From assembly GCF_037975245.1 (NCBI RefSeq), contig NC_092570.1, positions 6,803,001-6,867,000 on the forward strand: DNA of 64,000 nt. Direction: 5' to 3'. Of this stretch, positions 36,989 through 49,850 are shown piece after piece. A program made the translations under genes and the position numbers. A model generated the notes under the pieces. The model did not search any database, was not told the DNA's origin, and saw only the letters and a list, made by a program, of their open reading frames with translations. The stretch is from Apostichopus japonicus. Its lineage: Eukaryota > Echinodermata > Holothuroidea > Aspidochirotida > Stichopodidae. Numbering within the stretch: the first letter of the stretch is position 1; the number at the start of each line of letters is the position of its first letter.

Positions 36989-37164
36989 AGTACAAGTTAT
37001 GAAAGCAGAATCTACAAATTGCAAACAGATTTATAAACATGTGCAATGGGTTTTTCTTATAATTTTTTTTTTATCACTTTTCCAGTTAAGTTCGGCATAA
37101 TAATTTTTTTTTTGATTTTCAAATGTTTCAAACTTTTGATGCTCACTTTATTGATCTAACTTAA

Positions 37165-37187
37165 AATAAAATATCGAATGGAATAAA
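37165..37187 (+). promoter_or_regulatory. Candidate polyadenylation signals
   Basis: Two AATAAA hexamers (37165-37170 and 37182-37187) lie about 180-200 bp after the stop codon of the VWD/FReD gene. They are the first such signals downstream and so the likeliest 3' end of the transcript. Confidence 0.45.
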
Positions 37188-38029
37188 GCATTTGTAAAGA
37201 TAATTAAAATAACCGACTTTTCTCATATTTCAGTCTGTGTAGGGTAAGATGTCGTCGATGTTATGGGTTGTGTATGGCGTTGGAGCTGAAAAAAAAGCCT
37301 AACTTGAATAACAGCTGTCGATGATGGGTAATTATCCATGGGGATAACCAATTGAGGAAACAGTAACATCTATGATTTGAAACATATGGCTTCTATTACT
37401 TCAGTCAAGATGGAAGCTACTATAGGTTTAATCTATGTTGTGATTAAAACTATTTGGAAGTAATGGAAAAGTAGGTGCAGAGGTGGGTTGTGTGGGTGGG
37501 TCTGAACTAGAGTGATAATGGTAACATTTTTTTAAATGAAAAAAAAAACTGAATTGATGTGTAACCTTCACAGGTATAATGGAAATGTCAAGTAGGCTAC
37601 TATCAAAATATGTGGTTGCCATGGTGACTGAGGTCAAAAGGTCACATGATCTAAGGTCAAATGTATATTTTTAGTGTAGTTTTGCTGGCGATGAGATATG
37701 CAACGTCGTGGATTGCCCTCTTGTTTAATTGGGAATCACCTTTCCCCCTCCACTCAGTCCATACATGTGGCAAAAGGAAGTGTGCTAGGTTGCACAAGAT
37801 GACTGACATGTGACCAGTGTTGCCCACATATATATGCTAGAATATCAAATAATGGTCACTCATGTTGAATGTTTAGCAAACATTTTGCTGCCCTTAGGTA
37901 TTTTAATTCAAACGAGAAATGATTTTGCCTATTCAAACTGTTATTTTCTGTATTGCTAATAAGAGAAAGATAAAGAAATTTTAGGTAAGATGTTTAAGGA
38001 CAATTAGTTAATTTCATCAAATCACACAA
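37188..38029. other. Intergenic sequence, no gene seen
   Basis: AT-rich sequence after the presumed poly(A) site. No coding exon, RNA gene or bounded element is supported. Confidence 0.55.
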
Positions 38030-39005
38030 AACTCAAACACCTGTAACTCCAAACACAAGTACCACCCAACATTAGTAGGCCTACCTCCCAACACTAGTGT
38101 CTCCAAACACTAGTAACTCCAAACACGAGCACCTCCATGACCGGTGACTCTAAACAGTAAATTTAAACACTAGTACCTTCCAACACAAGTACCTTCCAAC
38201 ACTAGTACCTCTAAACACTAGCAAATCTAAACACTAGCACCTCCAAATGCAAGTGACTCTAAATATTTGAAAATTTAAACACTAGTACCTTCCAACACTA
38301 GTACCTCCAACCACTAGTAAGTCAAAAAACTAGTACCTCTAAACACTAGTAACTCCAAACACAAGCACCTCCAAACACAAGTGACTCTAAACATTTGTAA
38401 ATTTAAACACTAGTGCCTTCCAACACTAGTACCTCCAACACTAGTGTCTCCAGACACTATAGTACCTCTTAAAACTATAGCACCTTAAACAATATCCAAA
38501 AACTAGTGACCCTAAATATTAGTAAATTTAAACACTAGTACATTCCAACACTAGTACCTTCCAACAATGGCACCTCCAAACACTAGTGTCTCCAAACGCT
38601 AGTAACTCCAAACACTGTAGTACCTCTAAACACTAGCACCCTAAGCAATAGCACATCCAAAAACTAGTGACTCTAAACACTAGCAAATCTAAACACTAGC
38701 ACCTCCAAACACAAGTGACTCTAAATATTTGTAAATTTAAACATTAGTACATCCAAACACTAGTGTCTCCAAACACTAGTAACACCAAACACGATAGTAC
38801 CTCTAAACACTAGCACCCCTAAACAATAGCACATCCAAAAACTAGTGACTTTAAATATTTGTAAATTTAAACACTAGCACCTCCAACACATTAGTGACTC
38901 TAAATATTAGTTAATTTAAACACTAGTACTTGAACTCCAACCACTAGTGTCTCCAAAAACTAGTAACTCCAAACACTAGCAACTCCAAACACTAATGACT
39001 CTGAA
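38030..39005. repeat. ACTAGT-rich degenerate minisatellite
   Basis: Almost 1 kb of imperfect 15-17-bp units of the type CTCCAAACACTAGTAA, with variants GTACCTTCCAACACT and GTGACTCTAAA. Most units contain the palindrome ACTAGT. Variant units are ordered in higher-order blocks of roughly 100-150 bp. Confidence 0.88.
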
Positions 39006-39981
39006 TACTGCATTTGTGCAGAGATAGAGGCTTACCTTTTCTGATGGTTCATATTCTTTGGGTTCTTCAATTTAGTAGATAAGAAGGGCTTCTAGTGGAG
39101 GTCAAGGTATATGATTGAAAATTCAGGACCAATAAAAAAAAAAAAAGGAAATCTAAAGTTATGACATGCACACAAACACACGAATAAACATCGCTGACAG
39201 GCTGGGAGCACTATAGTTACTAGACAAGATGAAACCAAAAAAAAAATAATCAATTCCGTTTGCTCCTAAGATTGTCCTCATTGCCTAAAGTATCTACGAG
39301 TTCTCTTTTCCTATTTGCAAAATACCAGGTTCGTGAAGTTTCTCTTCGACCTTACAACCTACAAGGGACATAGCACAAACCGTTACTGCTTAAATTGTTG
39401 AAAGCTTAAATGAAGAGCACCCTGAACTATGCGCTGTGGATAATTTAATCGGATACGTACGAAAGCCGTTTCGTTATGACAAAGTGACAACAACAACAAA
39501 ACAATTTAAATTCTGTTCTCTCTCTCTCTCTCTTTTTTGTTTCTAGATTAATATATTTTTGAACGGGTGTTTCTCCGAATACACAAGCATATTTCTCTGT
39601 ATAACATCCTTAGCGAAATATATTTTATGATGTTCAAACTGAATAAATCTTGTACTTTTATAGAAACATTAATAAACTGGAAAATCAAAAGCTGGATGGG
39701 ACAAGTACCGTATCTAGTGATCTTTTCCATTCGACATTTTGCAGTTAATTAAATACATACAGTAATTCTCGTAACTCTTCGAATTTCAGTTTGGAATTTT
39801 AAAAAGTTGAAACAATTTCCTTCATGGGGCCAAGTAGAAGAAATGAATTGGAGCCTTCGTCGCTGGACAGCATTAATTCACTCCCCTTAGCGAGAGTCTT
39901 TTTGTCGATTTCCTCAAACGCCTATGTGTAATCTTTAAGCAATGATCATCTTTAAGTCCTTGTAGAAAGGTACGTACGGTG
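39006..39981. other. Intergenic sequence, no gene seen
   Basis: AT-rich sequence with a CT microsatellite at about 39519-39532. No open frame has recognisable content. Confidence 0.55.
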
Positions 39982-42164
39982 CAGGCGCGTATCCAGGATT
40001 TTCAAACCCGGGGGGCGCGAATTACTATCTAAGCGGAGCGCCACCATCGGTTGGCGCGCAGCGTACAAGAAAATTTCTTCTTTTGATACCCCCCAGATCA
40101 CCGGAGACGGCACTTCTCGGGCTTGAAATGACCAACCAGATGTACAATTTTTGCCTGAGAACCAAGTATTTCCTAATAGTTTTTTTTTCCATCCATAACC
40201 TTTTTGAAGATTGTCAACCCGGCACACATCACGTTCGACCTGATGGCATCTCCTGTGGGTCTTTGCTTTTGTAGGTGATTCTACGTCGCGGCCCATAATA
40301 CCCGTCAGCCCCACTTTTCAAGGTTTTAAGCCCCATATTTGTTCAGAATTTGAAAATTCACATTTCTCGTGAATAAACTCAGTTCAAAACATACCCATAA
40401 TGTTGTACAAAATTTCATCTATGGACAACCAATATAGAAAAACTTCCATCAACCCCTAACAGACCGGTCAAAATTGCACGAGTAGAGGGAAGTGTGATGC
40501 AGAATGTTGGTCAGAAATTTTCGAAACTTCAGACACAGTTAATTTATTGGTGTACAAATATTAAAACCTCTTATAACGGCTATTATAAAACTTGGTTGAA
40601 GGAAATGAAAAAATAGCAGATATTTCCGAAACCGAACACTACACACATAGGCGTAGGAGGCGCGGCGGCAGTGGCGGAGCTAGGGGTATTGGTCAGGAGG
40701 GGTGAGAATGGTCTGTAGGGGCGCTTTCGACACTATCTAAGCGGAGCGCCACCACTGGTTGGCGCGTAGCGTACAGAAAATTTTTGAGTAAAGATACTCC
40801 CTAGATCGCCGGAAATGACCCTTTCCGGGCCTGGCTAATTTGCAGATAAACGAAGAATAAGGTGTCATCGCCAAATTACACCAACAAAATGTGACAAATG
40901 TCAATAAGTAGATGAGAGCGCAATAAAAAAGTCAATAATCTAGAATAAGTAAAAAGTGGTAAAGAGCTGAAAAAGGCGCCAGCAGTCCATTTGAGTCCGT
41001 CAGGGGGGCATCCGCCCCCATAACCGTATGGACGCTCCGCCACTGCGCGGCGGGGGTGCAGCCCCTAATTCGCCATTACTAATGTAAAAGAGAGTTTTGA
41101 CATAATTGGACCTCCGTGCTTTTTATACATCTACATGAGACATGTCGTTGTTTACATTAGCATCCCGCGGTATACTGCGCAATTTTAACGGAACGTACGG
41201 TACATGATGGCATGCGATGTAATAACCGAGGCTTGCTTATATGATATTGACATTAACACGTTGAGCGCGCGCGAAAATTTTTGGTTATTTTTTCAGGCAA
41301 GTCGGACAGTTTTGAGGCTTTTCATCCTGAAACGCCATTTTCATGCTCACTGATATGATGTGATATCTGCTGTTTGCGTTACAAATTCAAACAGGCGCGT
41401 AGCGAGGGATTTGTCAAGGGAGGGGCGAAGCCTGTAGGCAAATTATCTAAGCGTAGCGCCACCATAGGTTGGCGCGAAGCGTACAAGAAAATTTTGGCCG
41501 AAAATGCCTCCCAGATCGCTGGAAATGGCACTACCCAGGACCATTTGTTAGCGCGAAGCGTACACGCAAATTTTGGCCAAAAATGTCTCCCAGATCGCTG
41601 GAAATGACACTTCCCAGGCCTTGTAAGTTGCATCTAAGCACTTTCTATTTTGAAATTACTTAGCGATATCATTTAAAAAAATGCTGAATGGGGGGGGGGG
41701 GACGGGCGGTCGCCCCCATCCCAAAAATCGTCATGTTCCCCGACGACGCCGTCGAGTTCGAGACCAGCCACAGTTGGTTTCATAGCACAATTCTACACAC
41801 GCGTTATGATAGACCATATATAGTATATATATAGATCATTAGTGAGAGAGGAAAATGGAAACGTCAAAAAATGGAGTTGTCGGTGTAAGGGGTAGGGTGA
41901 GTCACACATTTACGAAATCATTGATCCGTCACTGGCTACCCTTCAGCGCTGTAATGATGTCACTGTTCCTCTTTCTCTTCCCGATGTCTTCGCGCTTTTC
42001 TTTTACTCCCTCCTTTTTTCCTTTTTCTCTCTTTCTTCATTTTCTTTTCCCTTCCTTCCTCTCCTCCTCCTCTTTTTCCCCCTTTTTTCCTTTTTTCTTT
42101 TCTCTCCTCTTTTTCCTACCCGGGGGGCGCGCGCCCCCAACGCCCCCCCCTGGATACGCACCTG
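39982..42164. mobile_element. Nested cluster of TIR repeats with CAGGYGCGTATCCAGG ends
   Basis: The left end CAGGCGCGTATCCAGG (39982) and the reverse complement of the right end CAGGTGCGTATCCAGG (42149-42164) match in 15 of 16 bases. Inside, a module with GGTTGGCGCG, AGCGTACA, AAATTT and AGATCGC-GGAAATG is seen at about 40042, 40757, 41469 and 41545. A second left-type end CAGGCGCGTAGCGAGG lies at about 41392. No clear target duplication flanks 39982 and 42164, so this is probably several insertions rather than one element. The part 41865-42164 is shared with 51335-51661. Confidence 0.6.
40919..41048. repeat. Dispersed repeat, inverted copy of 45563-45680
   Basis: GTCAATAATC, AAAAAGTGGTAAAGAGCTGA, GGCGCCAGCAGTC and a TCCGTCAGGGGG to GACGCTCCGCCACTG end occur here. 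The same blocks are found in reverse complement at 45563-45680. Confidence 0.75.
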
Positions 42165-44070
42165 ATACATGCAATACAGACACAACTCTTTAAATGTACA
42201 TTAATATTCACACAGATTGAAACAGATTGAAAGAGGAAGGTGCAAACTGCATTATCAGTACGCGGCTGGTACGGTACGGTGCCAGCATTATTTTAATATA
42301 TGACAGCATTAATTTGAATTTATGTCCACATCAAATCAATTTTATGTAGACATAAAAAAGTCCTGCCTCCTGATATGTCGTCATAATTTCTGAATTTTGT
42401 CCACTGTGGCCCACCATACACGTTGTGATATTTGAGAGTGCACACAATTATGAGAGCCTATACTACAAATTTGGCTATCTCTACACGGGACAGCAACGTT
42501 ACAATTAGTTGCATTGAGACCGTCGGTATAATGCGCTATATAAATAAGTTATTTAAACAAAATACATTGTGTTTATTGAGCACGATAAATGCAAAAATGT
42601 TTGCAGACAATGGTAGGGACTATTAGCCAAACAAATCACAGGAAATTTGGAAACGCATCATTGACTGCTTTCAGCATGAAACATCTTTGTAACGGGAGTA
42701 TTTTTAACCTTCTACTTTGCGGTTGATTGTTATCATTTATTTGTTTTGAAAAAAATTCAATCATCTATACAAAGGATTGGAAGGAATGTTGTAGCCTGTT
42801 CCCACGAACGCGGGCTTGCTTCACTCTTGATCGACCTATCGAGGCTAGGGCAAGTTGATCCACCCTTTTACTCCGTGGGAACGGAGCAAGCCCGAGCTTG
42901 ATCAAGCCCCTCATGAGAGGTGGAGTTAGGACAGCTAAGCCCGGGTAAACGATAATCAATGTAAATAAACTATTGCCTTAATTGGGGTGTAAAAGATACG
43001 ATGGATTTTATCAGTTGTGGTTTCCGCCGCTTGCTTATTTCTGTATCGACATAAACTGTGTCTATTTCCATATTGGTTGTGCATGTGTACAATGGACCGA
43101 TGCAGCGAGAATGAAGGAATAACGTAAGGCATTGCTGAGTAGTAGGCCTACACAGTGTATAGCTGCCCGTGTATATCCGCATACATACAGTATAAAGTTT
43201 GAGCTGCTTTCTTGAAGACGTCCAGATAACCGGAAAGGCCATTATTATTATTTTATTATTATTATTATTATCGATATTTTCCTGTACAATATATCGCAGA
43301 AGTAGACAGAGCGAAGTATGTGGTCGGAAGATGAAGTATTGGCATTTGATGCGACGAAAATAATATGTCGAAACTTGATGGGACATGCCGCAACGCTCCA
43401 GTGTACTGAGACATCTGTATGCGTATGGGAGAGAAAGGCTACGACAGAACGGTCAGCCAAATAAAGTACAAACTGAAAAATTTAAGCTAGGTTTACTGGC
43501 TTCTATTTTATCGATAATCAGGAACATAATATGTAGTAGCCCAACTAACACGTAGCCTAGTTACTTACTCATCAGGCCCGTAAAATTTTACAATCTAATA
43601 GGCCTATATAAAAGAAAAAATTGTAAATCACATACCAAAGTAAAAATAAAAGGATACAGTGGATTCAGTAAAACAAGAGCCACATCACACATGTTTGATT
43701 ACTTAAAAAGACAAGACTTACAATTGACCGTAAAGAATTATTGCTGTGTACATATCCCGATGCGGGAACATGTTTATAGACATGAAACCGATGTGCTGAA
43801 CTTTTTCCCGCCGTTTAGACTGGGTGTCCCCAAGACAAAATCATGGTCAATGAAGCTCGTAGTAAACGTCCACATAAGGGAATATGGGTGTAGTATACAT
43901 TCGCTTTCTTACAGCGTTGATGAATGACGTTTACCAGTTAAAATATGTGATTGGTTAATTGCTATCATCTTAAAACATAAAACACAAGTCAACTAGCGAC
44001 CCAGATACTGACGCAGGACCAGCTGTTTAATAGTGTAGAGCTCGAACTGCAATCGTGGGACGGTGCCAAG
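42165..44070. other. Intergenic sequence, no gene seen
   Basis: No coding exon is supported. There is an ATT microsatellite at about 43241-43270. Short frames here lack domain content. Confidence 0.5.
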
Positions 44071-45084
44071 TATTTGGGGGTACACGTTGTCAGTCCGACA
44101 CGTTTTCAGTCCGAAAATAAAATACACGTTTTAAGTCCGAAAAACGAGTTTTCAGTCCGACACTTTTTCAGTCCGAAAATAAAATACACGTTTTAAGTCC
44201 GAAAAAACAAGTTTTCAGTCCGACACGTTTTCAGTCCAAAATAAAATACACTTTTTGAGGCCGAAAAAACGAGTTTTCAGTCCGACACCTTTTCAGTCCG
44301 AAAATAAAATACACGTTTTCAGTCCGAAAATAAAATACACGTTTTAAGTCCGAAAAAACAAGTTTTCAGTCCGACACGTTCACAGTCCGAAAATAAAATT
44401 TACAATTTACATGCATCTAGGTGCAGAATAGAGCAGTGTTTCGTCTAATATGAAAAAAAAAGGCCCCCACTATATGGGTGAAAAAGTAATAACGTGATTT
44501 CAAATAATCCCTGGGCTCAACCCATGCAACAACATGGATAATTAAGTGACTACGCACCATCCTTGACATCCTACGACCGAAAAAGAACGCAACCGTGCGT
44601 GGTGATTACTTGCCGAAATGTTCCTTACTGCCACCTCGCATTCCAGGGTTGTTTATTGGTGATATTATGGCATTAAAACTGCTTTCATTGCCAAACTGAA
44701 AACGTGTATCTCTAATTTTTGGACTGAAAAACGTGTATTACACGTTTTCGATCTGAAAACGTGTATTTCATTTACGGACTGAAAACGTGTATTTCATTTT
44801 CGGACTGAAAAACGTGTATTACACGTTTTCATTCTGAAAACGTGTATTTTCGGACTGAAAAACGTGCATTACACGTTTTCAATCTGAAAACGTGTATTTC
44901 ATTTTCAAACTGAAAACGTGTATTTCATTTTCGGACTGAAAACGTGTATTTCATTTTCGGACTGAAAACGTGTATTTTATTTTCGGACTGAAAACGTGTA
45001 TTTTAGTTTCGGACTGAAAACATGTATTTCATTTTCGGACTGAAAACTTGTCGGACTGAGGGGTGTACCCCCCCCCCCCAAATA
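44071..45084. mobile_element. Foldback element made of inverted arrays of an ACGTGTATTTCATTTTCGGACTGAAA-type unit
   Basis: The left arm (44085-44400) is a tandem array of units such as ACGTTTTCAGTCCGAAAATA. The right arm (44690-45060) is the reverse-complement array. The ends TTTGGGGGTACAC and GTGTACCCC to CCCAAA are inverted and flanked by TA on both sides. The central 290 bp carry no frame. Structure and a possible TA duplication suggest a non-autonomous foldback transposon of uncertain superfamily. Confidence 0.75.
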
Positions 45085-45562
45085 TCAGACGTTCAACGAA
45101 TAGAAGATGGATTTAAGTTGCGCATAAACTTCGTAACGTTTGTTTAAAAAATTTGTGAAAGCATATGAATTCAAACTGAATAGAGGGGAAATATGTGGGT
45201 ACAGTTATTACACATGGAATAGTTGTAACCACAGTAATCGTTATCAATGGAATATATTTAAGAAAAATGTTATAACTGAAACATATAAATAAGAAAAAAG
45301 TGCTGAGATAAAATTCACGGATCAAATTTACAGCAAAAGGATAAAGAACGAAGAGTCTTCTGTTTGAACTTTCGTCGTGCTATACCCCATCCTTTCTTAT
45401 TTTGACATGTTTCATCATTCATGCATGTATCGATCGCGTGTATATGAACTTTATAATGTTTTCACCTCATTTTGTCTCGAAAGAAAACTTGTTCCTTGTT
45501 TCCAATGTGCACATTGGATATTGCAGGCCTAGTATGCATTTTTTCCTCGAGGGGTGGGGGGC
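45085..45562. other. Intergenic sequence, no gene seen
   Basis: AT-rich, with no supported feature. Confidence 0.5.
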
Positions 45563-45680
45563 GGTGGCGGAGCGTCCATACAGTCAGAGGGGCGGATGCC
45601 CCCTGACGGACTCAAATTGACTGCTGGCGCCCTTTCAGCTTTTTACCACTTTTTAATTATTCGCGATTATTGACTATTTT
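45563..45680. repeat. Dispersed repeat, inverted copy of 40919-41048
   Basis: It starts CGGTGGCGGAGCGTCCATAC and runs through GACTGCTGGCGCC and CAGCTTTTTACCACTTTTTA, matching the reverse complement of 40919-41048. GTGGCGGAGC starts are common in dispersed TIR repeats. Confidence 0.75.
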
Positions 45681-47340
45681 ACACTCGAGTTTTGACTAAG
45701 GCTATGTGTTGTAGGTAAGGTGATATGATCTTTTCTCCACAAATTTTCAGGATATGCGCATGTGCAGTTGAAACTCCGAAGTTTGAACAGGCCTAATACA
45801 AATTGCGTGGAATTTAGCGAGATATGCACACTACATTTGCGGGGATATTTGAAGAGTTGGGGTAGCTGGTGAAATCGCTGCAGGTCAAAGCATCGAGGTA
45901 CTATATACGGAGTTGGAGAGGAGGAAAGAGTGGCAGGGCAGGCGAAATGAAGGTCGGACGGCCGCCCTTGTAAAACAGCAAAGCAAGGGCACTGGATGGC
46001 ATCCGCCCATACATATATTGTGTAGAGAATTCACAAAGTACAGGCAGTGATAAGATCGCATCTTCTCAACTATAAACACTAGTAAAAGTATAGGTCATAT
46101 CATATGGAAAGGTGGCGATCATTTGATCCGTGCATAGTCGACCTCGGGCCTTAAGTGTGTGTTTTATACCTTCCAAAACGACCGTATCGCGATCTTTTGA
46201 AAGAAATCAATGTACCGATATCATTTACTGATATCGGCTAAAACAAATTACAGTAGTTTAAACATTTCTCTTTCATAATCTTTTAACGAATCATCATTAA
46301 TCTGAACTTTACTGAATGTCGTTTTCCGATTAAAAAAGTTTAAATTTTTAGTCCAGTCGGATTTATGTGCTTGCATATTCGTTTATTCTACAAGGACGCT
46401 AACTTCAAACTACTCGAATTCTCAGACCGTTTGATCAAACTGCATGGCTAAACTTGCGCAACTAACTTCAAATTCTGTTCTTTCATATTATATAAGGCTA
46501 TTTCTGATTGGTTAATGTTCACTGTATGTCTTTTTTCCATCGAATGAAAGTTTCCGTTAGAAATTTTTCTTCGAAAACCTTATTATAACGCCTCATTATT
46601 TATTCATGAGCTACGTCACGGATCAGCTTGTGTATCAACAACATTCTCACTGATGCTTCGTCCAACAATCGTATTGTGATTTTTGAGGTGAATTTCGAGA
46701 TTTGGGTGGTAATATGCAATGAAATAAGATGACGACATTGCAATAAACATAAATTAACAAGTTGAGAATCCTATTTCATAGTTTCCTTTGAAATAGGATG
46801 AATATAGTGATATAAATTGCCCACGTAAACGTTTGTAGCGAACGTACAGGCCTACCGTGCTTTATGTATTAATGCATATGGTTTCGTACAGTTAGGTTAA
46901 CACTCGTATGTACGTATAGGCTAAAGCTATCGCTAGGACTATCACTAGTTGTTTGTTTGGAAGATACCACTGTAAGTGGGTAACTCCATGTACCCCAGTT
47001 AATTAAGTCAAATACATGAGTTTGCCTAATAAATGTTATTTTCTCAAGTTCGATTAAAAGGTGTGCAGACAAATAAATGTATAAACACAACGTCATGTCT
47101 CAGTGTTCGTTTACATTCACTGCTATAATTATTTAAGCATCAATTCATTTAGAAACAAATACAATCCCCATGCCGGTAATGAAACAGTCCGCCTGTCAGT
47201 ATGCATATTCATACAGGTGACTCATAACATCGGCGGATTTTAGTCTGTGTGGCTTTGTAGTGCAAATGCTCTTTTATAGCCTAAACTTTTCCATATGAAT
47301 AAACGCAATTGGTGTTCGATCGGGACGAAAACATTTGTCT
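45681..47340. other. Intergenic sequence, no gene seen
   Basis: AT-rich sequence without supported exons, RNA genes or bounded elements. Confidence 0.5.
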
Positions 47341-47545
47341 GTAGTAATATTACTGTCATTCGTTTTACTTGATTGCCGACATTCACAACATATCCAGACA
47401 TCATGTAATGGTTCAATAATTCAATTTTAAGTACAGTATTTTATGCTGGCATTTTGTCTCGACACTCGTTTTACTTGATTACCGACATTCCCAGATTATC
47501 TCTACACATTGTTGGAGGCGCTCAATGAAATCAGTTTAACAAGAG
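47341..47545. repeat. Solo copy of the 221-bp repeat family
   Basis: It shares TTGCCGACATTCACAACATA, GTAATGGTTCAATAATTC and TTGTTGGAGGCGCTCAATG with the tandem array at 49354-49850. It begins with a GTCATTCGTTTTA block also present in the right arm of the 644-bp MITE at 19634-20277. Confidence 0.8.
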
Positions 47546-47821
47546 CATCAATGATGCAGTATCTCAATACTGGAAGTTTTAATTTTTATTCCTAATTTCA
47601 AATCTTTGCTCTGTCTCTACAATTATCAATATCAATCATGGTACAACAAATATATAACTTGCATTTTTGCCACGAATAGTCTCTGCAGGTTACACTTTAT
47701 CCTGCTAGTCTTGCCTTTAGCCCTCATTGCCTGTTAGTCGAAAGAACGACGTTGCAAGGTTTAGTAATGTCATAGAATATTTAAGAACTTGTTTTTTATG
47801 TGGTATCCTTCATCTTAGGTC

Positions 47822-48497
47822 CAGGGATGTAAGTGCAGCCAAAAAAAAAAAACCGGAAAACTATTCGGAGACCCCGGGTGAATGCCGTCCTAACACATCC
47901 TACTCCTTTAGCTCTGACTACTTACACACTATCGTTATGTTAGGCTAGCTCAGAAGTATTAGCGCTAACACATCTTACCCCTAGTTCTTACTACTTACAC
48001 TATCGTTATGTTAGGCTACCTCAAAGTTACGAATACGTCGCAGCGAACTACGGAATAAAAAACAGTCTCACATTCGAATGCGATCACAAATATCGACTTT
48101 CATATGCGTATCCCGTAGATTTCCGCCGCTCACAAATATCACAAGCGTTAATTCCGAAAGTTATGTCGAGCACCAGCAGTTACGAAGATATTAATTAGCA
48201 GTCCAATCAACGTGAATTAGGCAAGGTTTTTCAAAGAACAGAAATGAGTTATGGCGATTTGAAGTTCGCACGTACGCAACGATATTCACATGGCACAATG
48301 TTGTACAGTGCAATGCGATGATGCGAAACAGGAATGGTATTTTGATTGATCGATGAGTGAAAGTTGAAGTTAGCTTGCTGCAACGGGCCAGGCATTTTTG
48401 CCGCGTTGTGTCTTTGATATTCGAACAATTTTGTGGAACTTTATTGGAATAAAAGAAAACCGGATTTCCGTAAAAATACGGAAGACTTACATCCCTG
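47822..48497. mobile_element. 676-bp non-autonomous TIR element
   Basis: Perfect 13-bp terminal inverted repeats CAGGGATGTAAGT (47822-47834) and ACTTACATCCCTG (48485-48497) are flanked by a 6-bp direct repeat TAGGTC (47816-47821 and 48498-48503). CAGGG ends resemble hAT elements, although those usually make 8-bp duplications. No transposase frame is present; the 130-codon minus-strand frame here runs across the element border and is not a gene. Confidence 0.8.
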
Positions 48498-48503
48498 TAG
48501 GTC

Positions 48504-49353
48504 AGTCTCAGTTGGACTTTTTGGTCATATAGTTTGACGTCAATGACAACAGCCAAATTAGAAGAGGCGAACAACTCGACCATATTCTTGATGCCTGCCT
48601 TGAGAGCTAGGCCTATTGACCTACTGTATGTTACTGTAGACTGTAGTGGTGACTACCATCAAAACTGTGTCCACTTCTAGATATCAAAACAACCCACGTT
48701 TTTCCGCGTACCTAACTACAGAACAGAAAATTGTTCGCGAGGGTAGCCATTTTCGTATATCTAACATGTAGCTGTTATGAGTCATAGCCAATCTGCTACA
48801 AAACAGACTTGGGGACGGGGCTTAATCATCAAAAACGGACCTTTTTACTAAAAGTAGGGGCGGCAGCTCAGTGTTGTTTTAAGAAAGAAAAATCATTTAA
48901 ACATCAAATCAAGCAAATAAAAGCCATTAAATGTCATATACAAGTAGTAAAATTCTTATTAATACCTACCTGTAAACAACAAATGAAAGTTTAAAATTTT
49001 AATAAAATATATAATACATAGGACCCTATCTTAGACGATACCACTGTTGAAAGACAGTTCTATTCTATTCTCTTTCATGAAACATAAGTTTTGGAGCGTG
49101 TGCAAAACAGGTCTGTCAAAGTGTGTTTTCAGTCCAAATTGGCCCGATTTGGACATAAATCGGTGAAAAAGTCACAGAATGAGATACAATTCTGGAATAA
49201 AAAATAGTAACTTTTGTTGGTCTATATGATATATTCTTGCTCTGGAAATTCCAGAGAAAAAGAACTTTGTTTGAAGACGCTGAAAAATTTTTAAGAGAAG
49301 AGAAAGTCCCACTTACTGTTACAATATCTCTATACATGTAATGTATTGAGATA
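48504..49353. other. Intergenic sequence, no gene seen
   Basis: No supported coding or repeat feature. Confidence 0.5.
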
Positions 49354-49850
49354 AAAATGCAGTATTTTTATGCTGGTACTTTGTCTAGACACTCGACGTT
49401 TTACTTGATTGCCGACATTCACAACATATCCAGACATCATGTAATGGTTCAATAATTCAATTTTAAGTACAGTATTTTATGCTGGCATTTTGTCTCGACA
49501 CTCGTTTTACTTGATTACCGAAATTCCCAGATTATCTCTACACATTGTTGGAGGCGCTCAATGAAATCAGTTTAAAAATGCAGTATTTTTATGCTGGTAC
49601 TTTGTCTAGACACTCGACGTTTTACTTGATTGCCGACATTCACAACATATCCAGACATCATATAATGGTTCAATAATTCAATTTTAAGTACAGTATTTTA
49701 TGCTGGCATTTTGTCTCGACACTCGTTTTACTTGATTACCGAAATTCCCAGATTATCTCTACACATTGTTGGAGGCGCTCAATGAAATCAGTTTAAAAAT
49801 GCAGTATTTTTATGCTGGTACTTTGTCTAGTTGTACTTGATTTCCGACAT
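49354..49850. repeat. 221-bp tandem repeat, 2 full copies and a partial
   Basis: AAAATGCAGTATTTTTATGC recurs with an exact spacing of 221 bp (about 49354, 49575 and 49796). Each unit itself contains two related halves, each with GCTGG and TTTGTCT and a CACTCG-TTTTACTTGATT block. A solo copy lies 2 kb upstream. Confidence 0.92.

Noticed and set aside
41855-42193. Phe/Ser-rich 112-codon frame, and the similar one at 51416-51673
   Set aside because: Both translate the pyrimidine-rich body of a dispersed repeat.
48191-48583. 130-codon minus-strand frame
   Set aside because: It crosses the end of the 676-bp TIR element into flanking DNA, so it cannot be an ancestral gene of either part.
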